Part shown: piece after piece, positions 1 to 11,507 of the stretch | How positions within the stretch are numbered: the first letter of the stretch is position 1 | Layout of the letters: every line of letters begins with the position of its first letter | DNA from: Diploptera punctata | Lineage: Eukaryota; Arthropoda; Insecta; Blattodea; Blaberidae | Direction: 5' to 3' | Assembly: GCA_030220185.1 (NCBI GenBank) | Contig: JASPKZ010003415.1 | Coordinates: 1,514,001-1,578,000 of the forward strand | DNA length: 64,000 nucleotides | The notes under the pieces: generated by a model | Database searches by the model: none | Told to the model about the DNA's origin: nothing | What the model saw: only the letters and a program-made list of their open reading frames with translations | Position numbers and translations under genes: made by a program

Positions 1-540
1 CAATGCCCTCTATCATTACCAGAGTTGAAACCTCTTCTTTAAATGATGCGAGGTTGACTATGATTCAACCGTTTAATAGAGATCATTTCGAACTTTGTAC
101 AGTGCAGCGGTCAGATGTAAACAAGAGCAAAATTCAGACATATAGACAAAGTATACTTCGGTGGAATATAAAAGTTGTGCACTAACTTTTCGGAACACTC
201 GGAGTGAAATTTAACTAATGCAAAGTAGTTATTCTAAACATTGCTGTGACCAGACGGTACAGAAAACTAATCAAAGATGTGGAGTACGTTTAGAGCCTAT
301 GTTCCATCATTCATAGAGAAACAACAAATTGAAGATCAACATTCTCGAAGATATCGAGATATTGAAAGAAACCAGAAACACTCACCTGCTTAATGAAAAC
401 ACACCCAATGACCTCAACCCACAAGAATCTCATGAACAACTAGTACCAATTTACAAGCTGGTGATGGGGCATAGGCTCCGAAAATACTTCACATCTTACA
501 TCCAAAGGTAGAGGAAGACTGAGATCTCAGGTATCTATTT
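1..540. other. Unassigned AT-rich sequence
   Basis: I recognise no family here. Short open frames of about 60 codons on the plus strand have no motif I know. The segment immediately precedes a LINE-A reverse transcriptase remnant, so part of it could be degraded upstream LINE sequence, but nothing in the translation supports this directly. Confidence 0.3.
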
Positions 541-1600
541 TTATATTTTAAATTATACAACTTAGAGACGCACATCCTCTTTATAGATTATAAGAAGGCA
601 TTTGATAAAGTGTCTAGACCAAAATTATAGAACATATTAAGGGAAAAAGGAATTCCACTACACTTGATAGCAGTAATTAAGAAAATGTATGAGAAAACAA
701 AAAAAAAAATCAAAGGGAACCAATACATATAACAGGAGGAGTTAGACAAGGTTGTCCACTATCAACCACTCTTTTTAACATTTATTTTGACGACATGATA
801 AGATCATGGGAGCAAATGGCGACTGAGGGAATTAACTTAGGAAATGTAGTAATAAAAACTGTAGCCTTTGAAGATGACCAGATTTTAATAGTAAAAACAG
901 AAGAATGTTATATAAACTAAATGTAACATCAAAAAAATACAACATGGAAATATCATCAGGAAAATAAAAAACAATGGTCTTCAATGGTGCTCATCCAGTT
1001 CGGACAAAGATAATATTAGAAAATAAACGAATAGAACAAGTGGTAAGATATAACTTCCTAGGTTGCGAAATATCATACACAGCGGAAACAGATATATATA
1101 ACATACAAAATAAGTTTAATTATATAACAGGAACATTAAAAAGAAATTTGAAAAATAAAGCCAGGAAATACTCTATAATGAAATTATACAAGACAATGGC
1201 AGTACCTATTATTACTTATGGATCTGAAACATGGATAGTGACAACACAACAATCTGCCAGAATACAAGCTGCTGAAATGAAATTCCTCAGACCAATAGCA
1301 GGATATCAAAGAACAGACAAAAAACACAACACAGAAATAAGACAACAACTAAAAGTAGAGGAATTAAACACAAGAATAGTGAAATACAGAACAAACTGGA
1401 AAGAACACTTGACAAGGATGACTGAGAATAGAATACCAAAAGCAGGATACAGCTATTCACCACGAGAAAGAAGAAGTCTGGGAAGACCAAAGAAAAGATG
1501 GAAAGAGCAGCAATTTGGAGCCGGAACAGGCTAGCAAATAAGCCTAAACCGTAACGAAGAAGAGGAAGAAGAAGAAGAAAAATAAGAAGAAGAAATTATA
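541..1600 (+). mobile_element. LINE-A: non-LTR reverse transcriptase remnant, 3' half
   Basis: Frames around 560-620 read FIDYKKAFDKV, the reverse transcriptase block around the first catalytic Asp. Around 735-800 the frames read GGVRQGCPLS and LFNIYFDDM. At about 868-885 the YADD box has decayed to FEDDQ. The longest open stretch, 974-1534, gives 186 residues of the RT C-terminal region: YNFLGCEISY, then KLYKTMAVPIITYGSETW, then GRPKKRW near the end. Stops and frameshifts separate these blocks, so it is dead. A GAA-rich tail follows at 1556-1598, as expected for a 3' microsatellite tail. A second copy lies at 60105-60668 on the minus strand. RT copies element RNA at the nick; the clade (RTE-like versus Jockey-like) cannot be fixed from this fragment. 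Confidence 0.85.
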
Positions 1601-1970
1601 CAAGTAACATCAACGGTATTTCGTTATGCATTTTAACTAAATCTTATGGACTTGGCAAAACCAAATCAATTAAAGCACTATTAGCAATTTTAAATAATGA
1701 GTGTTTAATTCGTAATGGTTTATTCAATGGTAGTATATCCTACAGTGAGATCAGTATAGTATTGGACAGCAGACGCAGGGTTTGTGCTGTGCGATAACGA
1801 AGGCTTACACACGCAGACACGGGACTTGAAATGTGCGCTAACTCAGCAATATACTAGTACTCGTACATCCCACGCATTCACGGTCACAGTCAGATAGTGT
1901 GCTTCGAATAGATAAGATGCTAGCTCGCTTTTCATTGTGAACTGAATGACGTGTGCATAGTGTAAACTGT
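1601..1970. other. Unassigned sequence between LINE-A and a transposase remnant
   Basis: No coding pattern or repeat that I recognise. The block 1760-1960 is less AT-rich than its surroundings and runs directly into the helix-turn-helix remnant. It may be the 5' part of that DNA transposon. Confidence 0.3.
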
Positions 1971-2230
1971 ATAATGACTAATAATTTTTCTACTGAACAG
2001 CGTGTATTTATTTAAGATCAATATTTGTTAACTCAGTATGCCAGCCAAGTACGAAGACTTTTTGAAACATGATTCCCGGTTCTAAAAATCATATCACTTT
2101 CAACAGTCCATAAACAGATGTCAAAAATGTATTGGCAACGAAGGGGACAGTTCCAGCACCCGCTTCATTAAAGTTGGTAAGTACGACAATTTATAAAATA
2201 GTAACGAAATTGTGTGTGGTTCTATCACCG
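1971..2230 (+). pseudogene. Transposase N-terminal helix-turn-helix remnant
   Basis: Starting at 1973 the plus strand reads MTNNFSTEQRVFI, a stop, then DQYLLTQYASQVRRLFET and, after further damage, a KxMATKGTVPAPA-like stretch near 2130. The pattern S(T/L)EQRVF(I/L) - aromatic - x - V(R/Q)xxF(R/E) - FP is the N-terminal DNA-binding helix-turn-helix typical of arthropod mariner-like transposases. No DDE catalytic part follows, so only the DNA-binding start survives. A related but separate helix-turn-helix sits inside the MITE at 14085-14416. The assignment rests on pattern recognition only. Confidence 0.45.
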
Positions 2231-2438
2231 CGCTTCTATGCTGTCCGTTCCCTGCCGCGAGTGCGTCAGCAGTGTACAGTGAAATCCTCGCGTCTGCTGT
2301 CCATTGCTATACTGATCGCACTGTAGAAGCTTATATTCGACATTTTTGGTATCTGGTAAGTAGTATTGATGAATATTTGATACATATTTTCATGCATATA
2401 ACCTCAATATCTTCATTCAGGATTTGCTGAAAGTAACG

Positions 2439-3022
2439 GAAAACTGCACTTAAATTACTTGACATATTTTCTAGGTCCTATAGAACAACAGTGCGCATGC
2501 GCCAGAGTTTATAGAGCCAGCGATAACCCACCATCGAACCACATATCGACTATCATCCTTGCCACATATCGACTATTATCGATATCGTACTAAAGTTCAT
2601 ACAGCTTATGCTATATGGCAGCACGTCGCTATGAAATTTAAATGACCAGTATTTGCAATAAATCCCCAATTCTATGTTAAACAAATATATTAATAATATT
2701 AAAATTACCAAACGTTTATTAAAAATTGATGTACATTTACTTATCACTCCCTAACGCCGTTCCAACCAACGATAACCCGAACCAGCGATAGAAAAAGCAT
2801 AAACTATGTAATATACTCTGTGGAAAAAATGCAATATTGTCTAATAGTGTCATTATATTATGACTTGCGTATTTAGATAAATATTTGAAAATTGCCTAAC
2901 AATGTTATAAAAATTGTTTGAAAAAGTTTAAAATATTAAAAAAGTTAGTAAATATAGAAGAAGAGCTATAGTTTGCAATATTAAACTGAAAAATCAAGAT
3001 TAAGTAGAAGTGAAGTTCAGCC
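2439..3022 (+). mobile_element. M2 nonautonomous DNA element, copy 1
   Basis: The left end contains AAACTGCACTT and the right end contains its inverted form, degraded here to AGTGAAGTTCAGCC. Internal landmarks shared with 16108-16644 (opposite strand) and 41369-41869 are CAGTGCGCATGCGCCAGAG, TTTATAGAGCCAGCGATAA and GAAAAATCAAG. No coding capacity is visible. It is a terminal-inverted-repeat element about 0.5-0.6 kb long. The superfamily is unknown because no target duplication is clear. Confidence 0.7.
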
Positions 3023-4180
3023 AAAGTAACTACTTCACTGTCCACCAATCTCTGTTTTTGTAAGAGGTATGGTACGTATAGGACAAAAGCTGTGTTGCCC
3101 CACATTAACCCCTTTTTAGGGAATTCCGAAGGAATAAAGCCATTGAGGTTGTTCACATGAAAAGATTTGTGAAAAATAAAACTTTACATAACTTCATCGA
3201 TCCTACTAACAAGGAAACTATCAACCATTGCGCGCCAAAACCATAGAGAAAAAACCGAATAGAGAGAAAATTGTGTACAGTGACAACTACAAATTTTCGG
3301 TCGTTTACGATAAACTACAATGAACAAGCTACAATGGTAGCGCTGTTTCGTAGTAACAGAATATATAATTGATAAAATAAATGTAAGGTACACGGCGTGT
3401 TCACTCGGGATTATGGGAAATTAGTCATTTTGTAAATAAATATGTTTAATTGTTATCCTTTCGTTCAATGTAGACGGTACTGTAAAAGTTACATATTATC
3501 GAAAGTTAAAAATCATTACTTAGATTTTATTTTACTCTAATTTGTAAGTAAATTCAAACTTGTTTATATTTTTAATGTGAATTTCAAAGATAAACCTACT
3601 AGGAGTGATAAAATTACAATATTTGTTAGGTTAGGAAGAGTGACGTTAGTATACAGTCATTTCGAATAAACATTTTAAAAATGTGAGTGACTTTATAATG
3701 GATTTCAGATGCAGGACATGGCTAAGGTTCTTTAATAAATATTCTATAAAATATGTATGTGAGAATAAAGGGGTAGGTCAATTATACATATTTATTAAAA
3801 TAGCTCATAATGCACGTTTTTAAATTTTAATAAACGAAAATAAATTAACATGTTTTATTTATTTCCATTCTACTCTTCCGTTAAAATTAAAATAAAAAGC
3901 TTTAGGTCTGAGAGGCTGGGTACAAATAATTCCATAATTTAAGATTAATTAAAATTTTATTTATTCATATATAAGTCCAATTTCATGATTTTACACCAGA
4001 TGGTGTTATATAATTATAATTAATGATTTTACCACCATGCGGTGCTGAATTTCTTATTAGTACCAGAAGAAATCGAAAAAATTAGATGTCGTTAGTTGTT
4101 CTACACTAGCGCCGCTTGTGGCATGTACGCGAAACTTGTCCGCTTTCTCCTCTGGGTCCTTTGTGGCCGAAACCAGCGAT
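3023..4180. other. Unassigned AT-rich sequence
   Basis: About 1.1 kb with no recognised element. Short minus-strand frames at 2905-3393 have no known motif and part of the first lies inside M2. I see no splice or promoter pattern I would defend. Confidence 0.3.
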
Positions 4181-4592
4181 GAAATTTCTCCAGAGAAGCG
4201 TTATTATGTACCAAGGCGGTCTCCAAAAAAATATCTGCCGCTTTTAACTGTAAGGCACAGAAATCGAAACGAGAATCCAGCAATGACAACCCACTGTACG
4301 GAGCAGACGGACTTCCCAGCTTGAGTAAGAGGGGAGTGGAGTGAGGTGGGATACGGCACGGATGGTAGCTAGTGAGGGACATCCAATCTACGAACTCAGG
4401 AGTTGTATTACTTGCCTATAGTTTAAATGAGATATTTGGTGCTGGATTTTCGTGCCTTGCAGTTAAAAACCTCAACTTAAAAAATAATTAGTAATACCGT
4501 AAGAAAATTAAAGACAATTTTTAAATTGAAATTGCAAATGATTTTTTGGACGCGACCTAGGTACATCACAACGCTTCTCTGGAATAAAATTT
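4181..4592. mobile_element. M3 terminal-inverted-repeat element, copy 1
   Basis: The left end reads GAAATTTCTCCAGAGAAGCG and the right end carries the inverse, CGCTTCTCTGGAATAAAATTT, so the arms are about 30-35 bp. The interior matches a second copy at 29974-30285: CAGAAATCGAA, GAATCCAGCAATG, ACCCACTGTACGGAGC and GTATAGTTTAAATGA occur in the same order in both. It has no coding capacity. It is likely a MITE of undetermined superfamily. Confidence 0.7.
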
Positions 4593-4659
4593 GAAGATAT
4601 GTATCGGCATGCAATGATTGACAGTTCCCTTGTTTAGTAGCCACTGAAAATAGCCATGA

Positions 4660-4725
4660 CATATATATAGCTTGAGGTCCGGATTCAAATACCGGTTCAG
4701 ACGTTAATTTTTCTTTATGTGTGTG
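4660..4725 (+). mobile_element. SINE-3 fragment (tRNA B box plus tail)
   Basis: GGATTCAAATACCGG at about 4681-4695 is a Pol III B-box-like block followed by TTAATTTTTCTTTATG, the start of the short SINE-3 tail seen at 24372, 52065 and 57172. The A-box half is degraded. Confidence 0.5.
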
Positions 4726-4750
4726 TATGTGTGTATTTGCTAACACTCTA

Positions 4751-5056
4751 AGTAAAGTAAAGTGATCCCACTACAGGCCTCAGGAGGCCCTTGGGGTAGC
4801 AGGAGGTTAAGGCTCCCACTTTTTCTGAACAATCGGTACTTGATGTCAGCCGGGTTGTCGGCCCTGCATGACGGCCGCCTTTACCCCCAGAACAAGTGTC
4901 TGGTACTCATTTCCGTTAGAGGCTGAGTCGATCCCAGGGTCTTAGTGCCGCCAGAAAGTTTGGATCAGTTTAAAAATCCTGGCCCCACCGGGACTCGAAT
5001 CCTCGACCTTCCGGCTTGTAGCGAAGTGCCTTAACCACTACGCTATGGCGTGCCCC
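4751..5056 (-). mobile_element. SINE-1, full copy with 17-bp target duplication
   Basis: On the minus strand the element begins GGGGCACGCCATAGCGTAG. A box-A block TAGCGTAGTGGTTAAGGC and a box-B block GAGGATTCGAGTCCC follow: the Pol III promoter of a tRNA-derived head. A body of about 220 bp follows, ending in (TTTAC)n. TATTTGCTAACACTCTA occurs at 4734-4750 and again at 5057-5073: a perfect 17-bp target-site duplication that fixes both ends. Related copies are at 34369-34671, 58142-58446 and, more diverged and on the plus strand, 45066-45351. SINEs are transcribed by RNA polymerase III and copied by a partner LINE. The partner here is not identified. Confidence 0.92.
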
Positions 5057-5073
5057 TATTTGCTAACACTCTA

Positions 5074-5639
5074 GCGGCCACATTTTTTTTTTCGGAACCT
5101 AACCCTTCAGATAGCAATCAATTAAGAAAAGTAAGGTCGAATTCATTAACCAGCAAATTCGGACCATTTGAAGTGAGAGTTAACTTAAAGCGAGCATTTT
5201 AACTTTTTACAGCGGCCGCAATTTTCAATTTTTGCTGCAGAATTTGGTATAATTATGTTGTTGAAATGAAACTCCTATAAATTTTCAAATCCTAATTAAT
5301 CAAAATTGCAATTCTGATATATTCCAAATCCTGTCCCCTTAAAATAAAACGTTATGGATATAGTTTGAAACTATGGATCCACTAACAAATTATAAACTAG
5401 GAGAAATATATTATCAAAAAAAACAGCTAATTCCGACCATTAGGAATTAGGGTTTTACTTGAAAGCCAATATATAAAAATCCCCTAGCAGCTGCCTTGTT
5501 TCCTCGCAACAAAACGATTATATATGATTTAATTAACAAAAGAAAAATATATTCCGAAACCAGGAAAATCGGACCATAAATTTGCCTTGTTGAAGCATTG
5601 TTTACGCTATTCCTGTATGACAAATGTTTTAAATTTACA
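5074..5639. other. Unassigned AT-rich sequence
   Basis: Nothing recognised. The stretch is AT-rich, without open frames of note. Confidence 0.3.
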
Positions 5640-6480
5640 ATTGTTATTAATAAGCTGTTAGTTTATGCTGATAATGTAGTACTATTGGACGATAACGAGG
5701 GCCGACAAGCAAACACTATTGAGTAACACTAAGATATTTGGATTGGAAGTAAATACCAATGAATCTAAATATATAGTCACAAATAGATATACATTATATG
5801 ATGGAAATGGACAGATAATTATAAATGAGGGAAATTTTGAAGAGGTAGATGAATTCAAATAGCCTACTTAAGAACAATAATCACAAACAGGAATGGAATG
5901 CACAAAGAAATTAAACATAGGGTCAATTCTGGAAATGCATGATGTTATGCATTACAAAGACTCTTGTTGTCCCAACTTCTCTAAAAAAATTAAACAAAAA
6001 ATATAAAACAGTTATTTTGCCAGTTACATGGACACGAAACATGGACTCTTACTTTAAGGGAGGAAATTAGATTACGAGTATTCGAGAATAAAGTTCTTAG
6101 GAAAATTTTTGGACCAAACAGAAATGAACAGACGGGTGAATGGAGAAGACTACTTAACAGTAAACTACATGGTTGTTATAGGAAGCCAGATATAATAAGA
6201 ACATTTAAGTCTCCTAGACTGCGATGGGTAGGACATGTGGCTCGAATAGGGAAAGAAAAAGTGCATGGAGGCTTCTTGTAGGAAAACCAGGGAAAACACC
6301 CAGTTGGTAGACCATGAATTATGTAGGGGAATAACATTAACCATGATTTTAGGTAAATAGATCATACAAGGAATGATTGGAGAATATAAGCTCAGGATAG
6401 GGATGTATGGTGAGCTTATGTCCGCGCTGCCATCAACCTACGGGTACGTTAGTGCCAGTGGGTTAGTTTAGTTTAGTTAG
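5640..6480 (+). mobile_element. LINE-B: 3' end of a non-LTR element
   Basis: At about 5660-5690 the translation gives LVYADNVVLLDD, the RT YADD box with the last Asp changed to Asn. Downstream come NEGNFEEVDEFK, then the cysteine-lacking remains of LPVxxxGxETWTL, and the C-terminal RT block up to 6360. The end CCTACGGGTACGTTAGTGCC is the usual LINE-B 3' terminus. Stops and frameshifts are frequent. Eleven other fragments of this family occur in the window; the best is at 11508-13310. Confidence 0.85.
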
Positions 6481-7464
6481 TTCATCATCATCATCAAGGG
6501 TTGTAAGGGGTAGTGACGTGTGTATAACCTCTCCTACCCAATTCTCATCCTCACCTTCTCTCGTGGTACAATCCGTTTTCACAAACGAGGCTCTGAGGAC
6601 CGAGTCACGGCGGTATAACCGTTCCATCAGGTACTGAGTAAATGCGGTATCCTAATGTCTGTCCAGAGACTGAAAGGTAGCAGCCCTACCACTGGACTAC
6701 TTAGCATCGGGCCAGTAACTTGTCCTAAGGAACTTCAAAACTACTTTCAAGTCTCAACAGGAAAAAATCCAGAAGTTTAGTTAATTATTAGAAGAAATAA
6801 TAACGGATATTTAAACCATGGCATGTCACCAGTAGCTGCTGCTTTGTGCATATGTCTGTTAGAGGCTGTTATCTGTAACCAATACTAGCAATAGTACGAC
6901 TTTTTTAGACTTAGAGTAAGATACATACAATATTATTTATACATTTGGATCACACGGCCAGTACGTCGTACGTGCTGTTGAGAGTTCGTTGCAATAAATT
7001 AATGTCTAGTAAAAAAAATATAATAGTTACATTATACATTAATTAAGTTACATTTAGTTATTAAGATTTACTAATATTACATTTTGCTCACATATTTATT
7101 TAATCAGAAATGAGTGTTGTTCTTATTTTGCGTGTCTTGCCCAAAAATTTACCCACGTTTATCCAATTTTCTGCGTTTACCATTAACACGTAGTATGACA
7201 ATGTGCTTAAATTTATAAATCTATCCGGCAACAACTGACACCTATATCACTGGTCAACATGATTTTTGTCTCATGAGTACTAATAATGCAGTTTTTTTTA
7301 TCGTGTTTTCAAATATGTATTCGAAATTTCTCCTTCGCCCACAGTTCTTTTTTTATTTCAATCTCAATTAATGGATTTAAATAATTATTTTTTAATAAAC
7401 GTTTTTTCGTCCATTTGTCCATTGTAAAATAAAACCAAATGAGCTAACTCAGAAGATTTCAGTT
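6481..7464. other. Unassigned; short repeat-like block 6485-6720
   Basis: 6485-6720 is more GC-rich than its surroundings and begins with a short ATC run. It looks like an old retroposon but I cannot match it to the families in this window. 6730-7464 is AT-rich with nothing recognised. Confidence 0.3.
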
Positions 7465-7588
7465 ATGCAAAAGAGATATCAAGGCAAATGGAATCCTAAT
7501 ATGCTGGCCGATTATTGTAGGACCATCAAGAGGGATGTTCCACAGGCGAAATATAGCAGAAAATCGTCATTTCTTCTTACTTTCTAGG
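7465..7588 (+). pseudogene. Short protein-like remnant (KWNPNMLADYCRTIKRD)
   Basis: A 40-codon open stretch from ATG at 7465 reads MQKRYQGKWNPNMLADYC, then RTIKRDVPQAKYSRKS, and stops at about 7588. The composition, with a W-N-xx-M-ADYC pattern and a basic tail, looks like a true coding remnant and not noise. It resembles the C-terminus of repeat-borne proteins I have seen in insects, but I cannot name the family. Confidence 0.3.
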
Positions 7589-8790
7589 CGAGTTCGAATG
7601 TTCGAATACTGTGTAGTTACGAATGTAGAAAATATTAAAATGTTTGAAATTAAAAAATCCTGTTTCTAGGAAATCTTGCGTGATAGAGAAAAACCGATAT
7701 CATATTTGAATTCAGGAGGAAAAATACTATCAGAATCACGTATTTTTCTTTCTGAGACAAAAAAAACAAAATTGCTTTTTGTTGCTCAGTGTATTCCAAA
7801 TCATTACACCTACCTAATAGGATATGTATTTCCTCTTCAAAACTCCCACACATTGGACATATCGTGATCGCCGGTAATTTTTAGAAATTTCCATGCTCCC
7901 AATCTGAACCAAGAGATCCCTGATCTCTCTTTGAATTCTAGACTGTATATTTATATTATTTTTTACTCCAAACTTGTTTTAGGTTTCTTTGTTAGCACAT
8001 TGAACGTTTTTCGGTAAAATGAGAGAAAATATAATGTTGGTTTATATCCAAGTAGGCCTACATCCTCCTTAATCTCCACACGGTCTTGCGATTTTCAGTC
8101 CCTTTCTTCCGTAACCCATCCCAATATTTTGGAGATCCCTCCTAACCTCGTCTGAACAAAATGTTTCATCTATGTTTCTAATTTGGTGGTCGTAGCAAAT
8201 TGCTCTAAGCATTGTTGTAGAATCCTATAGCCAACCGGAACCTTAATAAATATTATAATAATTACACACATATTACAGGAATATTTTATGTTCACTTTGA
8301 ATTGGCCGCAATTAGTACTTGAGTACACGAATTTGTCAATTTATGTCGTCCTGAAATGACCCAAATTGATATAAGATTCCACAGTTAGAAACGGCCTGAA
8401 ATATATTTAAGAAAATGCGTATATACCTTATTTAGTATTTCTGTTCTTTGAAAATCCCAAATCTCACTATCATAATGCATTACTGATCTCACCAGCACTC
8501 CATAATTTTTTTTTCTAACGTGCAACTGGAATATCAGACACTCGACCCAGAATACCGAGCACCATAAACTTAGAGGGAAGGGATGATGTTTGCATTTCCT
8601 TATCGCCCACATGGTTGCCTATGTGGTGCACACTTTTTCCTCTTTTCAAGTCTTAATTTAATAATTATTACTTACTCTCTTACTTTGTAACTTATGAAAG
8701 CCTCTTCTTTTGTGATCCTCTAGTGACCTCTATTCTCAGCCAACTGAAAGTAGTTTATATTTCCTATATACGGTTGAGTAACCATTATCT
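7589..8790. other. Unassigned sequence
   Basis: No element recognised. Small overlapping frames near 7650-7870 and 8385-8612 show no known domain. Confidence 0.3.
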
Positions 8791-8791
8791 G

Positions 8792-9070
8792 TCACCGCTG
8801 TGGTCTCAGGGTAGCGTGCTGCCTTGTCACGCAACGGGCCCGGGTTCGATTCCAGGTCAGAACAAGCTTCCTGGGTGAGGTTCTTCCGGGGTTTTAAGTC
8901 AAATGTCAGGACGCTTTGAGGCCCAAAAGGACCCCGAACATCATATGGTCATCAACATCATCCCACGGTGTGGAAAACATAGGGAAGCTACCACATCTAT
9001 AATTCCCTAGCAAAGCTGCAAGGCATAGTATGATTGCAGTGAAAGACCTACCCCAGGGCAGAAAACTATA
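8792..9070 (+). mobile_element. SINE-2, copy 1
   Basis: It begins CACCGCTGTGGTCTCAGGGT. A tRNA-like head contains GCCTTGTCACGCAACGGG and box B GGGTTCGATTCC. The body holds AAATGTCAGGACGCTT, the degraded ATC run and GAAGCTACCACATCTATA. The end is TGCAGTGAAAGACC then AGGGCAGAAAACTATA. The 3' end and the AGCTACCACACC block recur in LINE-D. The terminal hairpin is damaged here by one base (CTACC instead of CTGCC). Confidence 0.88.
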
Positions 9071-9204
9071 GAATAAAAGCATTATCTGAATATTACCTTC
9101 CCACTCTGCCACTTTCAATTTTTGTTTAAAAGATAATATTAACTGGCAGCTCCTGATTTCAACTGTGGTAAATTCGAGTATCGAGAAAACGAGATAACGC
9201 AATA

Positions 9205-9234
9205 ATGATGATGATGACGATAATGATGATGATG

Positions 9235-9268
<34 letters not shown>
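9205..9268. repeat. ATG/AAT microsatellite
   Basis: A GATGAT-like run passes into a pure (AAT)n run at about 9233-9268. The leucine-rich minus-strand frame over it is an artefact of the repeat. Confidence 0.9.
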
Positions 9269-9271
<3 letters not shown>

Positions 9272-9289
9272 TAATATTTCTTCCATGGT

Positions 9290-9716
9290 GTATTTATCTT
9301 GTCTTGGTGGTGTGATTTCCGTCCTTAAATGACCCTCAGCGCTATGCCGACGTGGCGGTAAGCATTGTTGTCAAGGGTTACCCATGCTAGAAAGGTAAAA
9401 GGCGAAAAGCTGGACGAAAAATATACCTTGGTCGAAAACAATGCAATTAAGCACCTGATGAACGATATCTATTGTCATGTAGGCCAGGACAGCAAATCGT
9501 GGTACAGGTCCACTTCATGTTCAGAATGTTAATGCAGAATGCAGTGGATATGACACAGTAAAGGATTACGTGTGTGATTTTTGTTAGCAGAGACAGTAAC
9601 TGTCTCATTTTTGTGTATTTCAGATTTTTCTTAAGCTTTCATTGAGGTGATCGGAATTACCCAAGTGTCGGAGAACTCCGATCAAACCCAGGTACTAGAA
9701 TACCATCTTTTTGCCC
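9290..9716. other. Unassigned sequence
   Basis: Moderately GC-rich around 9330-9400; possibly an old retroposon, but no tRNA head or RT block is visible. Confidence 0.25.
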
Positions 9717-9717
9717 G

Positions 9718-9972
9718 TTAGATAGCAGGGGCTGCATCTCTTTTTATCAACAGAGGGATCGATATGATAATTCTAGAAGTTATTGAATTATAAAATGAAA
9801 ATAATCTTTCAGTAGTAGATTTTGTGATGACCACAAATAAAATAATTGATGAGGCTAGTGCTTGAATTAAGAAATATTTTAAGGAGGCTTCTGTTGTAAA
9901 AACATTTTTATGATTTATTAGGGGGATAAATGAGAGTAAATTGATTTCTAACCCGATCCATGCCCCAAGCAT
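9718..9972 (-). pseudogene. NUMT: nuclear copy of part of mitochondrial ND2
   Basis: The minus strand gives an 84-codon frame starting [19 protein letters not shown], then [20 protein letters not shown] and ending [13 protein letters not shown]. This matches the conserved insect NADH dehydrogenase subunit 2 core: [28 protein letters not shown] and LLLKMGAAP. In that last block Met-Gly is replaced here by Arg-Asp, a sign of decay. In the mitochondrion ND2 is a membrane subunit of complex I. Here only about 255 bp is present, with no other mitochondrial gene beside it, so it is a nuclear insert. Read with the invertebrate mitochondrial code, several Ile codons (ATA) would be Met. No function is expected. 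Confidence 0.9.
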
Positions 9973-10440
9973 TTCTACTTTTTTTTATGTATACGTAAGT
10001 AAGTAATAGGCTAAAACGGTAAACAATTCTTTCTCTTTTTTTTTTCAATTTCCGTTTACTAATAATATTACAGTAATTCGACTAATTTTATTTATACTAT
10101 TTATGTCAATTTTTTATGTAATGTCTAATATATAAGCCATACATTAATTCATTACCGTTTATTACCTTCTTTACATTTTTTTCTTTCGTGTATAGTAGTT
10201 TCGAGCTGTTATTCCTTTGTGTATACATTTTTTAATTAGTTATAATTTCAATTGTCTTTAATTCCATTGTATTCTTGGACATTATTTTAATTATTGTTCA
10301 GTTTGACCAGATAATTAATTGTTTAATTTGTAATATTTTTGTAATTTTTTTTTGTATTTCAATGTAACATATGTTTGTCCTGGTGAATGGAAGAGAAGGC
10401 CACCTGGCCTTAACTCCACCAGGCTAAATAAATAAATATA
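9973..10440 (+). mobile_element. 3' end of a retroposon with nested terminal hairpins
   Basis: 10379-10423 folds as two nested stems: CCTGGTG pairs with CACCAGG (10379-10385 with 10417-10423) and AAGGCC pairs with GGCCTT (10396-10401 with 10406-10411, loop ACCT). It is followed by CTAAATAAATAAATA, a short A-rich tail. Such structured ends precede the tail of many insect LINEs and SINEs. Upstream to about 9975 is AT-rich untranslated-looking sequence. No RT frame survives, so the family is unknown. Confidence 0.5.
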
Positions 10441-10606
10441 TTCTAAAGTTATCGATATTTCCCCACTTCACCCCTAGATACCACAGTAAAGGTGAACGTT
10501 ACCGAAGTATGAACCTGGGATCTCTTGAATGCAAGTCTCAAACACTTCCTCCTGAACTGACTTGCTCAGTCCTAAGATGCTAAAGAGCCTTTAGTTCAAT
10601 AAATAA

Positions 10607-10607
<1 letters not shown>

Positions 10608-10671
<64 letters not shown>
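10608..10671. repeat. (AAT)n microsatellite
   Basis: Uninterrupted AAT repeat of about 64 bp. Confidence 0.95.
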
Positions 10672-10673
<2 letters not shown>

Positions 10674-11507
10674 TTCCTACAAGTTTGATATGCAATATAA
10701 AATATATCCTGTGTTTCATTAAGATGCAAGTGAACACGTGTTTACACAACATTTCTCTAGAAACACGACACTGTAATAAGATGATCTATTCTTGGCAGGG
10801 TCATGGTAGAACCTTGAATAACGTTGGCTCTTTTACGTTAGAACGTCGTCATGGACCATTGCCTCTCCTGTAATCACGAAACTAACGAGGCTACATTTCC
10901 TTCAACAGACCAGCAAACAAACTGCATGTTATAGAACCTAGCTTATAGAAGTGGGAGTTGAAAGTAAATAAGTAAGAAAAGAAAACCAACAAATTAATAA
11001 ATAGAAGGAATATATACAAACACTGTCTCATAAATAATATATTTTTTTAACTAAATTTTATTTGGAATTTTTTTCTGACAAGAAATTAAACTAATCTTGA
11101 AAGTAGAGACCAATAGTTTTTACGATCATGATCCAACTTTCAGCAAGATTTATTATCCCGGGACTGTACCAGTCTGGTTTTTGATGCCAATAATTGGCTG
11201 AGACCCACTTACACAGTTCATGGGTTTTTTTTTTAATTTCATGCAAGAAATGTGCAAAATAGGTCATGGATTGAAACAGATGGTAATCTGAAGGCGTAAT
11301 ATATGGCGTAATATATATATGCTGGGAGTTGTAGCAGTTCGATCCCTCCCAATTCATTAATTTTGGCATAGTTGTTTGTGCAGTATAGGGTCCGGTCGGG
11401 TTTGAACCTGCGTCCCTTAAAATTTAATGAAATCATTACAGTCGTTGAGTGTAAATACAGATTTCATAATAATTCGGTCATTTTTTATATTATTTTTACC
11501 CCTTCTT
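10672..11507. other. Unassigned; one tRNA B-box-like block near 11390-11415
   Basis: On the minus strand CAGGTTCAAACCCGACC lies at about 11396-11412 and resembles a Pol III box B, so a decayed SINE head is possible. The rest of the stretch shows nothing I recognise. Confidence 0.3.

Noticed and set aside
2212..2430. 72-codon plus frame over 2212-2430 as a small gene
   Set aside because: No motif, no conserved neighbour, and it lies between a transposase remnant and M2.
2578..2600. ATCGAT/TATCGATA-rich stretch as a regulatory DRE-like site
   Set aside because: It lies inside M2, and similar words also occur in the Pal palindromes, so they follow repeat copies and not promoters.
8906..9286. 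126-codon minus frame with a long leucine run, like a signal peptide
   Set aside because: The Leu run comes from (AAT)n and the rest from SINE-2 read backwards.
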